Shown here: positions 15,804 to 23,977 of the stretch, piece after piece
How positions within the stretch are numbered: the first letter of the stretch is position 1
Layout of the letters: the number at the start of each line of letters is the position of its first letter
DNA from: Pontimonas sp.
Lineage (GTDB): Bacteria; Actinomycetota; Actinomycetes; Actinomycetales; Microbacteriaceae
Assembly: GCA_017857245.1 (NCBI GenBank)
Contig: JAFMDO010000005.1
Coordinates: 1 to 43,788 of the forward strand
DNA length: 43,788 nucleotides
Direction of reading: 5' to 3'
Position numbers and translations under genes: made by a program
The notes under the pieces: generated by a model
Told to the model about the DNA's origin: nothing
Database searches by the model: none
Seen by the model: only the letters and a program-made list of their open reading frames with translations

Positions 15804-17095
15804 GCCAAGACCCACCTACGAGAGAAATTCCCCTGCCCCTGACAGGGTCAATACCGCTTCCCGTTGACACCCCAAACGTCTCCGCCACGAAGCCGCCGTC
15901 TCGCCTGTGGTGGATTCTGATGGTGTCAGCAGGCGGAATCTTAACTGCCATGACGTTCCCTGGCCAGACTGCTGGACTTTCCCCCTTCACAGACCCTTTG
16001 CTCGAAAACTTGGCCATCGATCGCACCGCGATATCGCTGAGCTACCTCATTGCCACCCTCGCCGGCGCTGCCACAATGCCCATTCTTGGCCGGTTGATGG
16101 ATAAATACGGCGCCAAGAGAACCATCTTGTGGATTGGGATTGTGCTGAGCCTGGTTCTGCTGGGAGCAAGTTTTATCACCGAGATTCTTGGGCTGACTTT
16201 CTCCTACGTGGGCTTGCGCATGACCGGTCAGGGGGCACTATCCCTTGCCGCCACGACCTTAATCGCCCGGACGGTCACCCACCGGCCAGGACTCGCCCTA
16301 GGCATCGTGGGTGCTGCGGGGTCCGCTGGAATTTCTCTCGCCCCCGTTGCCGTCGAGCGTGTCATCGCCTGGAGCGACGTCGCCACTGCCTGGCGCCTTG
16401 AATCAGCACTGGTTGCCCTCGTGGTGATTCCGATTGCTCTGGCGCTACCGAGAGACCGCCCTCGCCTAACAACAGACACCGGGACCCACATTGTGATTGT
16501 CCCGGAATCTGGGCATACCGTGGCGCAGGCGCTTCGCACCGGAATGTTCTGGGTGATTGCTGCCGCAGGTTTCACCGTGGGAATGATGTCCACGGGATTG
16601 TCCTTCCACCTCATTTCGATTCTGGGCGAACAAGGGCTGACTCCGCTGGAAGCCGCCTCCAACTTCATTCCCCAGACCGTGACAGCGCTGCTTGCCACCC
16701 TCGGGCTGGGAGCAGTTGTGGACCGCATCGACCCCCGCTGGGGCGTTGTCGCTTCCATGGTCACCATGGCTGGTTCGCTGATCCTTGTTCCCTTCGTTTC
16801 TCCTGGTGTGAGCGCCATCATTTTTGGCTTAGTTCTGGGAGCGGCAATGGGCGCGCTCCGCGGTGTTGAGGCAGCGGCTTTCGTGCGCTACTACGGCAGG
16901 GGTCACATTGGCAGCATCCGAGGAATTGCCACCTCGATCATCCTCGCCTCCACGGCCTTAGGTCCGTTGTATTTCGCGGTGGGCCACAACCTCACCGGCT
17001 CCTACGCTCTGGCGAGTTCCCTGGGAGCATTGCTGCCAGCATTGGTTGCGATGTCCGCCATCTTCATCAAACCACCGGTGTCACTGGCGTCATGA
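15800..17095 (+). CDS. MFS transporter (oxalate/monocarboxylate-like)
   Basis: A 431-residue major-facilitator protein. A proline-rich cytoplasmic leader of about 35 residues is followed by about 12 transmembrane segments. Seen: GGILTAMTFPGQTAGLSPF in helix 1, the motif-A loop GRLMDKYGAKR between helices 2 and 3, and GAAMGALRGVEAAAFVRYYGRGHIG-type residues in helix 10 region (split here for length: RGVEAA, YYGRGHIG). The pattern resembles MFS permeases for small carboxylates, but the substrate is not known. The start ATG at 15800 overlaps the HAD stop as ATGA. Its own stop overlaps the next gene as ATGA. Confidence 0.85.
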   Translation: MSQDPPTREIPLPLTGSIPLPVDTPNVSATKPPSRLWWILMVSAGGILTAMTFPGQTAGLSPFTDPLLENLAIDRTAISLSYLIATLAGAATMPILGRLMDKYGAKRTILWIGIVLSLVLLGASFITEILGLTFSYVGLRMTGQGALSLAATTLIARTVTHRPGLALGIVGAAGSAGISLAPVAVERVIAWSDVATAWRLESALVALVVIPIALALPRDRPRLTTDTGTHIVIVPESGHTVAQALRTGMFWVIAAAGFTVGMMSTGLSFHLISILGEQGLTPLEAASNFIPQTVTALLATLGLGAVVDRIDPRWGVVASMVTMAGSLILVPFVSPGVSAIIFGLVLGAAMGALRGVEAAAFVRYYGRGHIGSIRGIATSIILASTALGPLYFAVGHNLTGSYALASSLGALLPALVAMSAIFIKPPVSLAS

Positions 17096-17667
17096 CTCTC
17101 GAGCCCATCGACCTCAATGCTCTCCCGCTAAGATTCACTCCGCCCGATGGGTGGCGAACGCCGCACCCCCGGTGGATTGACCTTCACCAAGGTGTCATCC
17201 CACCAGAGAACTGGGAACCCTATCCAGGTGCTCCCCCCGTTCCTGCGTTCTGGCCGTGGTGGGAAGAAAATGGCACCGCGTGGTTCTCTTTCTTTCGCAA
17301 CCGAGCTCCCGCGCCAGCGCGGGCTATGGGACATTGGTTCTCCCTGGCAGCTCTGGGACTTTTTACCCTCGTTGTCTCCCCTTTTGCACTATCAGGCTGG
17401 TGGATACCGGCAGGGGGTTTCGCCGGAGTCGCCTTCCTGGCGTTAGGAGTTCCAGGGGTGATACGAACCTACCGCCGGGGGAGCGCACCCCACGCGGATC
17501 CTCTAGCGCTCATCCACGACTGGGCCAGCCTGCGCAGAGAAGCGTTTTTTAACCGCGAATTTCAGCGCAGGATCCGGAGGGAACCAGGCCTTGACAGGAG
17601 CGAGTTGGAGAGCTCTCTCGCTACTGTGTGGTGGGGCGAAAGCGGCGAAGCCGCAGAGAATTACTGA
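17092..17667 (+). CDS. Unknown two-helix membrane protein
   Basis: A 191-residue protein I do not recognise. The first 70 residues are rich in Trp and Pro (WRTPHPRWIDLHQG, NWEPYPGAPPVPAFWPWWEE), then two transmembrane helices at about 81-101 and 105-124 joined by a short SGWW turn, then a charged C-terminal region with RIRREPGLDRSELESS. Short W-P-rich motifs before two helices occur in actinobacterial DUF2510-like envelope proteins, but the match is weak. Coupled to the MFS gene by ATGA. Its last 47 bp overlap the 3' end of copA on the opposite strand. Confidence 0.7.
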   Translation: MTLEPIDLNALPLRFTPPDGWRTPHPRWIDLHQGVIPPENWEPYPGAPPVPAFWPWWEENGTAWFSFFRNRAPAPARAMGHWFSLAALGLFTLVVSPFALSGWWIPAGGFAGVAFLALGVPGVIRTYRRGSAPHADPLALIHDWASLRREAFFNREFQRRIRREPGLDRSELESSLATVWWGESGEAAENY

Positions 17668-19825
17668 CCACGAACACCGAGGACAACGCCATGGCCAATC
17701 CAGCCAGCAAGGGATTCAATAGACCCGCCATTGCCAGGGGAATTGCCGCGACGTTGTAGGCAAAAGCCCAAAAAAGATTCGCCTGGATGGTGCGGAGGGT
17801 GCGCCTGGATAGTCGGATTCCATCGGACACCGCGAGAATATCGCCTTGGACAATAGTGATGTCCCCAGCCGTCATCGCCGCGTCGCTGCCGCTACCCATC
17901 GCAATCCCGACATCGGCGGTGGCTAGACCGGGAGCGTCATTGATCCCATCTCCGACCATCGCAACCGTGTGGCCTTGCGATTGCAGCTCGGTAATGAGGG
18001 TGGCTTTACCCTCGGGTGTCATCGCGCTAAAGACTCGGTCAACCCCCACCGCTTTGGCAACGTGTTGAGCAACCACATCGTGATCGCCGCTGGCCAAAAT
18101 GGGTGTCAGCCCCAGGGCGGTGAGCTCTTGGATAGCGCGGGCGCTGGTGGCGCGAAGGGTGTCAGAGAGAGCAATTGCTCCCACAGCAGAATCCCCCCGC
18201 GTAATCACGACCACCGTGGAACCGGCCAGGCGTTGCTGATCAAGAGCGGACTGCAGAGGGTGGTCAGTGGTGATGTCACGCTCGTGCACCCACTCGGGGG
18301 TTCCCGCAGACACCGACACCCCGTCCTGTTGCCCCTCAACCCCCAACCCAATTCGCGCAACAAAATTGGTAATCGCTCGTTCGGTTGACTCGCGCTCCGT
18401 TGCGTGGGCGACTATCGCCCGGCCAATCGGATGCTCTGATCCTCGCTCGAGCGACAGGGCCAGGTCCAGAACGTCGCTCTCGCTGGCTCCTTCAGCGCTC
18501 ATGACCGCACTAACCTGCATAGCCCCTGTCGTCAGGGTTCCCGTCTTATCCACAATGATCGTGTCCAGCGAACGACTTTTCTCGATGACTTCGGGTCCAC
18601 GAATTAGGAGTCCTAGTTGAGCGCCTCTGCCTGTTCCCACAAGAAGGGCGGTGGGGGTGGCTAAGCCCAAAGCACAGGGACACGCAATGATCACGGTTGC
18701 CACTGCCGCTTGGAAAGCAAAGTCTGCTGAAGCACCTGCGAGAAGCCATCCCGCAAGCGTGAGAAGGGACAAGACAATAACGATGGGCACAAAGACAGAG
18801 GACACTCGGTCTGCGAGCCTTTGGCTGGCCGACTTCCCCTGCTGCGCAGCCTCGACCAGCGATGCCATTCGGGCTAATTCCGTTTCGGCGCCAACCCTGG
18901 TGGCCTGCATTCGCAAGAATCCGGTCACGTTGATGGTTCCACCCCAGACCGTGTCACCGACCACAACATCACGCGGTACGGATTCACCCGTCATCATCGA
19001 GGTGTCAATGGCGGCCGATCCTTCGAGGACTTCACCATCCGTGGGAATGCGCTCTCCCGGTCGCACCACCAAGTGATCTGAGACCCTCACCAAGGCGATA
19101 GGAACAACTTTTTCCACCCCGTCGCGAAGAACCGTGGCCTCCGCGGCGCCCGACTCTAACAGGGCTCTCAACGCTGCTCCTGCTTCGCGCTTGGCGCGGT
19201 TTTCAAGATATCGCCCCATCAACATAAAGGTCGTAAGGGCAGCTGCGACCTCCAGATATATCTCGGCCCCGGCTTGGTCGTGTGTGCCAATGAGTGTCAG
19301 TGTCATCGTCATGCCCAGTTCACCAGCTCCGCCAAAGAACAGTGCATAGAGCGACCACCCAGTGGCGGCCGTAATCCCGAGCGAAATAAGCGTGTCCATG
19401 GTGACGACACCGTGCCGGAGGTTGAGGCCAGCCGCCTTATGGAAGGGCCACGCCCCCCAGGTCGCAATAGGCAGAGCCAAGACGGTCACGACCCACTGCC
19501 ACCCAATAAATTGCAGAGCGGGAATCATCGACACGACCATCAGGGGCACGCTTACGAGCGCGGAAACCACAAGTCGCGTGACCAACGGCGAGTGCCCTTC
19601 TGCACTACTGGGCCGATCGCCATGCTCACTAGCTTCATAGCCGGTGGACTGAACCACCTGAATGAGCGCCTCGAGGGAAGAAGAATCACTCAGAATAGTG
19701 GCGCGTTCCGTTGCATAGTTGACGCTTGCCTCAGCGCCTTCGACCTTGTTGAGCGCTTTCTCAATCCGCGTGGCGCAGGAAGCGCAGGTCATTCCCTCGA
19801 TATCAAGCTGGATGACAGTGCTCAC
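17621..19825 (-). CDS. copA: Copper-exporting P1B-type ATPase
   Basis: A 734-residue heavy-metal P-type ATPase pumping Cu(I) out of the cytosol. Seen: one N-terminal HMA domain with GMTCASC (Cys14, Cys17), the actuator TGES near 279, the membrane metal site CPC at 382-384, phosphorylation motif DKTGTLT with Asp426, nucleotide-binding SEHPIGRAI near 462 and MVGDGINDAP near 620, and eight predicted helices. Late helices carry YNVAAIPLA and MALSSVFVVSNSLR, the Cu(I)-specific YN and MxxSS signatures. The GTG start overlaps the copZ stop as GTGA. Only one HMA domain is present, so CopZ likely delivers copper. Confidence 0.95.
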   Translation of the reverse strand: MSTVIQLDIEGMTCASCATRIEKALNKVEGAEASVNYATERATILSDSSSLEALIQVVQSTGYEASEHGDRPSSAEGHSPLVTRLVVSALVSVPLMVVSMIPALQFIGWQWVVTVLALPIATWGAWPFHKAAGLNLRHGVVTMDTLISLGITAATGWSLYALFFGGAGELGMTMTLTLIGTHDQAGAEIYLEVAAALTTFMLMGRYLENRAKREAGAALRALLESGAAEATVLRDGVEKVVPIALVRVSDHLVVRPGERIPTDGEVLEGSAAIDTSMMTGESVPRDVVVGDTVWGGTINVTGFLRMQATRVGAETELARMASLVEAAQQGKSASQRLADRVSSVFVPIVIVLSLLTLAGWLLAGASADFAFQAAVATVIIACPCALGLATPTALLVGTGRGAQLGLLIRGPEVIEKSRSLDTIIVDKTGTLTTGAMQVSAVMSAEGASESDVLDLALSLERGSEHPIGRAIVAHATERESTERAITNFVARIGLGVEGQQDGVSVSAGTPEWVHERDITTDHPLQSALDQQRLAGSTVVVITRGDSAVGAIALSDTLRATSARAIQELTALGLTPILASGDHDVVAQHVAKAVGVDRVFSAMTPEGKATLITELQSQGHTVAMVGDGINDAPGLATADVGIAMGSGSDAAMTAGDITIVQGDILAVSDGIRLSRRTLRTIQANLFWAFAYNVAAIPLAMAGLLNPLLAGLAMALSSVFVVSNSLRLRRFRPTTQ

Positions 19826-20052
19826 AGCCCAGAAATCTCCCCCACAGTTTCATACCCAGCATCGCGGACAGCCTGGCGCAAACTATCAGCACTAATCTCG
19901 GCAGTGGCGTCAACGGTCACCGTGGCGGGCCCGGTTGTATCGAGGGTGATGGCGACATCAGTTACTTCAGCAAGCGCACCAACTTCCTTTGTGACAGCTT
20001 GCACGCAGTGATCGCAGGTCATTCCCACCACTTCAAGGGTGTATTTCGACAC
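19822..20052 (-). CDS. copZ: Copper chaperone, HMA-domain protein
   Basis: A 76-residue ferredoxin-like HMA protein that carries Cu(I) to CopA. Seen: VVGMTCDHC near the start with the two copper-binding cysteines (about residues 12 and 15), then VTDVAITLDT and a C-terminal DAGYETVGE, covering one complete domain. The GTG at 20052 is chosen because AGGAG lies seven to eight bases upstream and the domain starts right there; longer readings would run into the neighbouring promoter. It is the first gene of copZ-copA. An inverted repeat 35 bp upstream may be the operator of a copper sensor, none of which is encoded nearby. Confidence 0.9.
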   Translation of the reverse strand: MSKYTLEVVGMTCDHCVQAVTKEVGALAEVTDVAITLDTTGPATVTVDATAEISADSLRQAVRDAGYETVGEISGL

Positions 20053-20086
20053 GATGACTCCTTCTGGGTCTCCCCCACGGTAGCGA

Positions 20087-20103
20087 GAAAATATGAGATT
20101 TTC
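20087..20103. promoter_or_regulatory. Inverted repeat between copZ and gabD2
   Basis: GAAAAT-N5-ATTTTC lies in the 85-bp divergent gap, about 35 bp from copZ and 35 bp from the aldehyde dehydrogenase start, a position suited to a shared or copper-responsive operator. It does not match the copper-sensor operators I know (CsoR, CueR types), so the role is speculative. Confidence 0.3.
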
Positions 20104-20137
20104 CCCCGAACCCAGAATTTCTTGCAACGATAGGGGC

Positions 20138-21709
20138 ATGACGCCGACCGAAGTTTCCTCCACCACCACAGCCCTGCCCTTTGCCGAGCACCTGGAGCGC
20201 TGGAAGGGGCTCATTTACCCCGGTTCTAATGCCCAGAAGCATTTCCAGCCTCATAACGGTTCCCTGATAGCCGAATTGCCCTCCTGCGCTCGCTCTGATG
20301 TTGAAGAGGCCTTCGCCCTTGCTAGGAGTGCCCAATTAATTTGGGCGAAACGTCCACTGCGGGAGCGAACCGCACTTGTGCGAAGATTCCACGACCTTAT
20401 TCTCGATCACGACAGCGTGCTGCTCGATGTCGTGCAAACGGAAACGGGTAAATCCCGCGCCAGCGCCTTTGACGAAGTGGCTGACATTGCTTTGAACTCT
20501 CGCTACTACGCCAACAGTGCCAGGCGACACCTAGCACCCAGGCGCCGCCAGGGTGCTTTACCCTTCGTCACCAGCGCGAAAGAGTACTACTGCCCCAAAG
20601 GTGTAGTGGGAATGATCACCCCTTGGAACTATCCACTCACGTTGCCTATCACCGATGCTTTGCCCGCTCTGCTGGCAGGAAACGCCATCGTGTTGAAGCC
20701 TGATGCTCAAGCCCCTTTCAGCGCTCTCGCAGCGATTTCGCTCCTGGTTGATGCGGGTCTTCCGAAAGATCTTTTTCAAGTGGTATTGGGGGATGGTCCC
20801 CTGGTCGGGGGCGCCATCATCGACAACGCTGACTTTGTCATGTTCACCGGGTCTACCGCCACCGGCAAGATCGTCGCCGAGGCGTGTGGCAGGCGGTTGA
20901 TTGGCTTCGCTGCAGAACTGGGCGGAAAGAACCCCATGATTGTCTTGGATGACGCCCCTCTTGATCGAGCACTCCAGGGAGCCCTTGCCGCCAGCTTCTC
21001 CAACGCCGGGCAGTTGTGTGTGTCGATCGAGCGCCTTTACGTACAAGACACGATCTATGACACCTTTGTTCCCGCCTTTCGGGAGGCAGTGAACAACATA
21101 AAGCTCGGAACCGCCCTCGACTTTTCCTACGACATGGGGTGCCTGATTTCTCAGGAACAGCTCGACAAAGTCGTCGGACACGTCCAGGACGCGGTCGCAC
21201 ACGGTGCCACCGTGCTGGCTGGTGGCTCGGCCAGGCCCGACATCGCGCCCTTCGCTTTCGAACCGACGCTCTTGGAAAATGTCACCGAGGCTATGGCGCT
21301 CTGTCGGGGTGAAACCTTTGGCCCCGTCGTGTCCCTGTATCGCTTCAGCACCGATGACGAGGCGGTCGCTCTCGCCAATGACACCCGCTATGGGTTGAAT
21401 GCCAGCGTGTGGGGCAGTCGGAAACGAGCTCAGGCGGTGGCCAAACGCATCGAAGCCGGAAGCGTCAACGTGAATGAGGGATTCACCGCTTCCTGGGCTT
21501 CCACCGATGCGCCCATGGGTGGTTTCAAAGAATCAGGGGTTGGCCGACGACACGGCCGAGAAGGTATCGTCAAATTCACCAACCCTCAGGCCGTTGCCAC
21601 CCAGCGCTGGATGAATATTGCACCACTTCCTGGCATGAGCTCGGGGACCTTCGCCAGCACTATGGTCAAGGGCTTGAAGTTGCTCAAGTTCTTGCCAGGA
21701 CGGGACTAA
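20138..21709 (+). CDS. gabD2: Succinate-semialdehyde dehydrogenase (GabD2-like aldehyde dehydrogenase)
   Basis: A 523-residue NAD(P)-dependent aldehyde dehydrogenase. Seen: TPWNYPLTLP near 161 (with the catalytic Asn), FTGSTATGK near 236, general base Glu260 in AELGGKNPM, nucleophile Cys294 in FSNAGQLCVS, and the family tail with VNVNEGF and APMGG. The extended similarity in the LAPRR and ending LKLLKFLPGRD resembles mycobacterial GabD2, which oxidises succinate semialdehyde to succinate, feeding the TCA cycle. I choose the ATG at 20138 because the family begins there; a 15-codon upstream extension from 20093 cannot be excluded. The short-chain dehydrogenase starts 5 bp after its stop, so the two form an operon. 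Confidence 0.9.
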   Translation: MTPTEVSSTTTALPFAEHLERWKGLIYPGSNAQKHFQPHNGSLIAELPSCARSDVEEAFALARSAQLIWAKRPLRERTALVRRFHDLILDHDSVLLDVVQTETGKSRASAFDEVADIALNSRYYANSARRHLAPRRRQGALPFVTSAKEYYCPKGVVGMITPWNYPLTLPITDALPALLAGNAIVLKPDAQAPFSALAAISLLVDAGLPKDLFQVVLGDGPLVGGAIIDNADFVMFTGSTATGKIVAEACGRRLIGFAAELGGKNPMIVLDDAPLDRALQGALAASFSNAGQLCVSIERLYVQDTIYDTFVPAFREAVNNIKLGTALDFSYDMGCLISQEQLDKVVGHVQDAVAHGATVLAGGSARPDIAPFAFEPTLLENVTEAMALCRGETFGPVVSLYRFSTDDEAVALANDTRYGLNASVWGSRKRAQAVAKRIEAGSVNVNEGFTASWASTDAPMGGFKESGVGRRHGREGIVKFTNPQAVATQRWMNIAPLPGMSSGTFASTMVKGLKLLKFLPGRD

Positions 21710-21714
21710 AGATC

Positions 21715-22554
21715 ATGGCCAACGTTTTTTCTTTTTCCGGCAGCACCCCTGTTGTGACCGGTGCCGCAAGCGGTATTGGTCGATTGATGGCGCTGGGTGC
21801 CGCTACAAGGGGGGCCGCCGCCGTGGTGTTGTGGGACCTGAATGAAAAAGCCCTCGCTGCGGTATCCGCCGAAATAGAGGCGCTCGGAGCGAAGGCGCAC
21901 CCCTTTGTGGTCGATATTTCTGACCGGGATAGCGTGATGGCGACCGCAAAGAAGGTTGTCACCAACGCTGGTGTTCCCGATGTGGTCATCAATAACGCCG
22001 GGGTGATTTCTGGCAAGCACTTCCTTGATCTCACAGAGAAAGACATCACGACAACGTATGCGGTGAACACCCTCGGGCTGTATTGGACACTTCAAGCCTT
22101 TCTGCCCGCGATGAAAAAGAGGGATTCCGGTCGCCTCGTAACGATCGCGAGCGCCGGAGGATTGGCAGGCTCTGCAACCCAAACCGATTATGCCGGCAGT
22201 AAGTTTGCAGCGGTCGGCTTCACCGAATCACTGCGCGCTGAGTTGCGCGGTGACTCAAGCGGTGTGAGCACGCTGACCGTGTGCCCGTTCTATATCAACA
22301 CCGGGATGTTTGACGGGGTGAAGTCAGGTTCGCCGTTGCTGCCTATTCAAGACCAACACCTCAGCACGACCAAGATTCTTGACGCGATTGAATCGCGTAA
22401 GAGGGAGTTGTTCCTGCCCGGAATGGTCTACAGCGTCAGGATCTTCAGGCTGTTGCCAACCGTAGTGTTCGACTTATTGGCGGACGCTTTCGGCATCAAT
22501 AAGGCGATGAAGACTTTCCGTGGGCGAGGGCCCACGAGAAAGAATTCAGCCTGA
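21715..22554 (+). CDS. Short-chain dehydrogenase/reductase
   Basis: A 279-residue SDR. Seen: Rossmann motif VVTGAASGIGR near residues 13-23, NNAGV near 92, catalytic Ser in IASAGG near 140, and YAGSK (Tyr-x3-Lys) near 159-163, followed by ESLRAEL; the C-terminal 50 residues are hydrophobic and basic. This extended C-terminus and the membrane-like ILDAIESRKRE...VFDLLAD region resemble SDRs acting on lipophilic alcohols or ketones. It likely works with the aldehyde dehydrogenase encoded 5 bp upstream, one oxidising an alcohol and the other the aldehyde (inference). The substrate is unknown. Confidence 0.88.
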   Translation: MANVFSFSGSTPVVTGAASGIGRLMALGAATRGAAAVVLWDLNEKALAAVSAEIEALGAKAHPFVVDISDRDSVMATAKKVVTNAGVPDVVINNAGVISGKHFLDLTEKDITTTYAVNTLGLYWTLQAFLPAMKKRDSGRLVTIASAGGLAGSATQTDYAGSKFAAVGFTESLRAELRGDSSGVSTLTVCPFYINTGMFDGVKSGSPLLPIQDQHLSTTKILDAIESRKRELFLPGMVYSVRIFRLLPTVVFDLLADAFGINKAMKTFRGRGPTRKNSA

Positions 22555-22560
22555 TTTTTT
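22519..22560 (+). terminator. Possible terminator hairpin at the end of the SDR gene
   Basis: CGTGGGC-GAGG-GCCCACG (22519-22536) is a perfect 7-bp stem inside the last SDR codons, and a T7 tract follows at 22554-22560. The 17-nt distance between stem and T tract is longer than usual for a rho-independent terminator, so the call is tentative. Confidence 0.35.
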
Positions 22561-22562
22561 TG

Positions 22563-22646
<84 letters not shown>

Positions 22647-22737
22647 AATGATGGTCACCCACCAACGTGCCGAGATTACCACAGCCTCGTCCGCCCGTGA
22701 GGGCCTGGGAGCAGAGTGCAGCCAGGGAACCGGGCTA

Positions 22738-22756
22738 CCATCCCCTAAAGGGGTGG
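22738..22756 (+). promoter_or_regulatory. Hairpin in the fhaA leader
   Basis: CCA-T-CCCC-TAAA-GGGGTGG forms a 7-bp stem with one bulged T and a TAAA tetraloop, 22 bp before the fhaA start. It would lie in the 5' leader of the fhaA-pknB operon or overlap its promoter; TACCAT at 22736-22741 is a possible -10 element. Confidence 0.3.
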
Positions 22757-22778
22757 GACCATTCCAGCGAAAGGCCAC

Positions 22779-23498
22779 ATGGGGTTTCTGGATAATTTTG
22801 AGCGAAGCGTTGAACGCCTCGTGGGAGGAAGCTTCGCCAAAGCATTCGCTAGCGGTGTCCGCCCTGGCGAGATAGCTGCAGGGCTCAAAAGAGAAATCGA
22901 TGCCCGAGCAAAGATTGTCTCGCGAACGCGCATCCTCGCCCCCCATGACTACTCAATTTCTCTAGCACCCGCCGACCACGAACGCTTGACCCGCCTGGGC
23001 AATGAATTAGTCGAAGAAATCACGCAGGCACTGAGCGCTTATGCGACGCTCCGCCGCTATTCCTTTTCTGCCCGGCCCACTCTCACGTTGATGGCATCGG
23101 CGGATTTGTCTGAGGGAATGTTGGACATCAGGAGTGATTCTCCCGGTGTTGTTGTCTGGGTCCCCACGCTGACCTGGGATTCCATCCACTACCCCCTCGT
23201 TGCTAAATCCACGATTATCGGCCGGGGAACGGACTCTGATATCCATGTGGTTGCCCCCGGAGTCTCCCGCCACCACTGCGAAATCCGCTGGAATGGCAAA
23301 CGTGCAGAAGTGCTCGATTTGGGCTCCACCAATGGAACACAGCTGGATGGGGTTTCCGTCACCCGCGCCGCCTTGCCGGATGCCTGCACCCTGGGTATCG
23401 GCCAGGCGCGTATCCTGTTTGAGGTGGTCCCTCAGGCAGAGCAGGCATACCACGCTCTCGCCCGTCCTCAACCAGCGCCCAACCAGGAGACACCATGA
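22779..23498 (+). CDS. fhaA: FHA-domain regulator FhaA (DUF3662/FHA)
   Basis: A 239-residue cytoplasmic scaffold. Residues 1-120 are the DUF3662 domain (FLDNFERSVERLVGGSFAKA, then PGEIAAGLKREID), and about 140-230 is a forkhead-associated domain with IIGRGTDSDIHV, SRHHCEIRW and LDLGSTNGTQLDG, the phosphothreonine-binding loops. In mycobacteria FhaA binds phosphorylated MviN/pseudokinase and links PknB signalling to lipid II flipping. The mycobacterial protein is longer, with a disordered middle that is much shorter here. First gene of the seven-gene operon; GAAAGG lies six bases before the ATG. The next gene overlaps it as ATGA. Confidence 0.93.
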   Translation: MGFLDNFERSVERLVGGSFAKAFASGVRPGEIAAGLKREIDARAKIVSRTRILAPHDYSISLAPADHERLTRLGNELVEEITQALSAYATLRRYSFSARPTLTLMASADLSEGMLDIRSDSPGVVVWVPTLTWDSIHYPLVAKSTIIGRGTDSDIHVVAPGVSRHHCEIRWNGKRAEVLDLGSTNGTQLDGVSVTRAALPDACTLGIGQARILFEVVPQAEQAYHALARPQPAPNQETP

Positions 23499-23977
23499 GT
23501 GAACTCACCCTCTTCGTGTTGCAGCTCGCTTTCCTAGGACTCCTCTGGGCATTCGTCTTCTCGATCGTGTATGCCTTGCGCACTGACCTCTTTGGCCCTG
23601 CACGGATGCGTTCTGAGGAAGTTTCCGCCCCCGCACAGGAGCCGGTCAACCCTGTCTCTCCGAGTCCCTCCCCTCCCAGTGGAACTGCCTCCACGCTATT
23701 GGTCACCGGCGGTCCTAAAGAAGGATTGTCTTTGGAGCTTCTTCCCGAAGAACAGTTCACCATTGGGCGCTCCAGCGACTCAACCCTGGTGATTCGCGAT
23801 GACAACACCTCCACACATCACGCCCGCCTGATGCTGTGGAATGACCAGTGGATGGTTCAAGACCTCGATTCCACCAATGGCACGTTTGTCGATGGCAAGC
23901 GCGTGAGTATTCCCACGCCGGTGCCGTTGAATACTCCCGTAACTATCGGCACCAGCTCCTTCGAACTGCGTCGGTGA
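23495..23977 (+). CDS. fhaB: FHA-domain protein FhaB/FipA
   Basis: A 160-residue protein with one N-terminal transmembrane helix (about residues 6-27, LQLAFLGLLWAFVFSIVYAL), a proline-rich linker (45-65) and a C-terminal FHA domain with FTIGRSSDSTLVI, STHHARLML and LDSTNGTFVDG. In actinobacteria FhaB binds FtsZ/FtsQ or phosphorylated kinases at the septum. It starts within the fhaA stop codon (ATGA) and its own stop overlaps the pstP GTG as GTGA, so it is translationally coupled on both sides. Confidence 0.92.
   Translation: MSELTLFVLQLAFLGLLWAFVFSIVYALRTDLFGPARMRSEEVSAPAQEPVNPVSPSPSPPSGTASTLLVTGGPKEGLSLELLPEEQFTIGRSSDSTLVIRDDNTSTHHARLMLWNDQWMVQDLDSTNGTFVDGKRVSIPTPVPLNTPVTIGTSSFELRR

Noticed and set aside
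18546-18554. Exact DnaA-box sequence TTATCCACA
   Set aside because: It lies inside copA and encodes the conserved Val-Asp-Lys of the phosphorylation motif, so coding need explains it.
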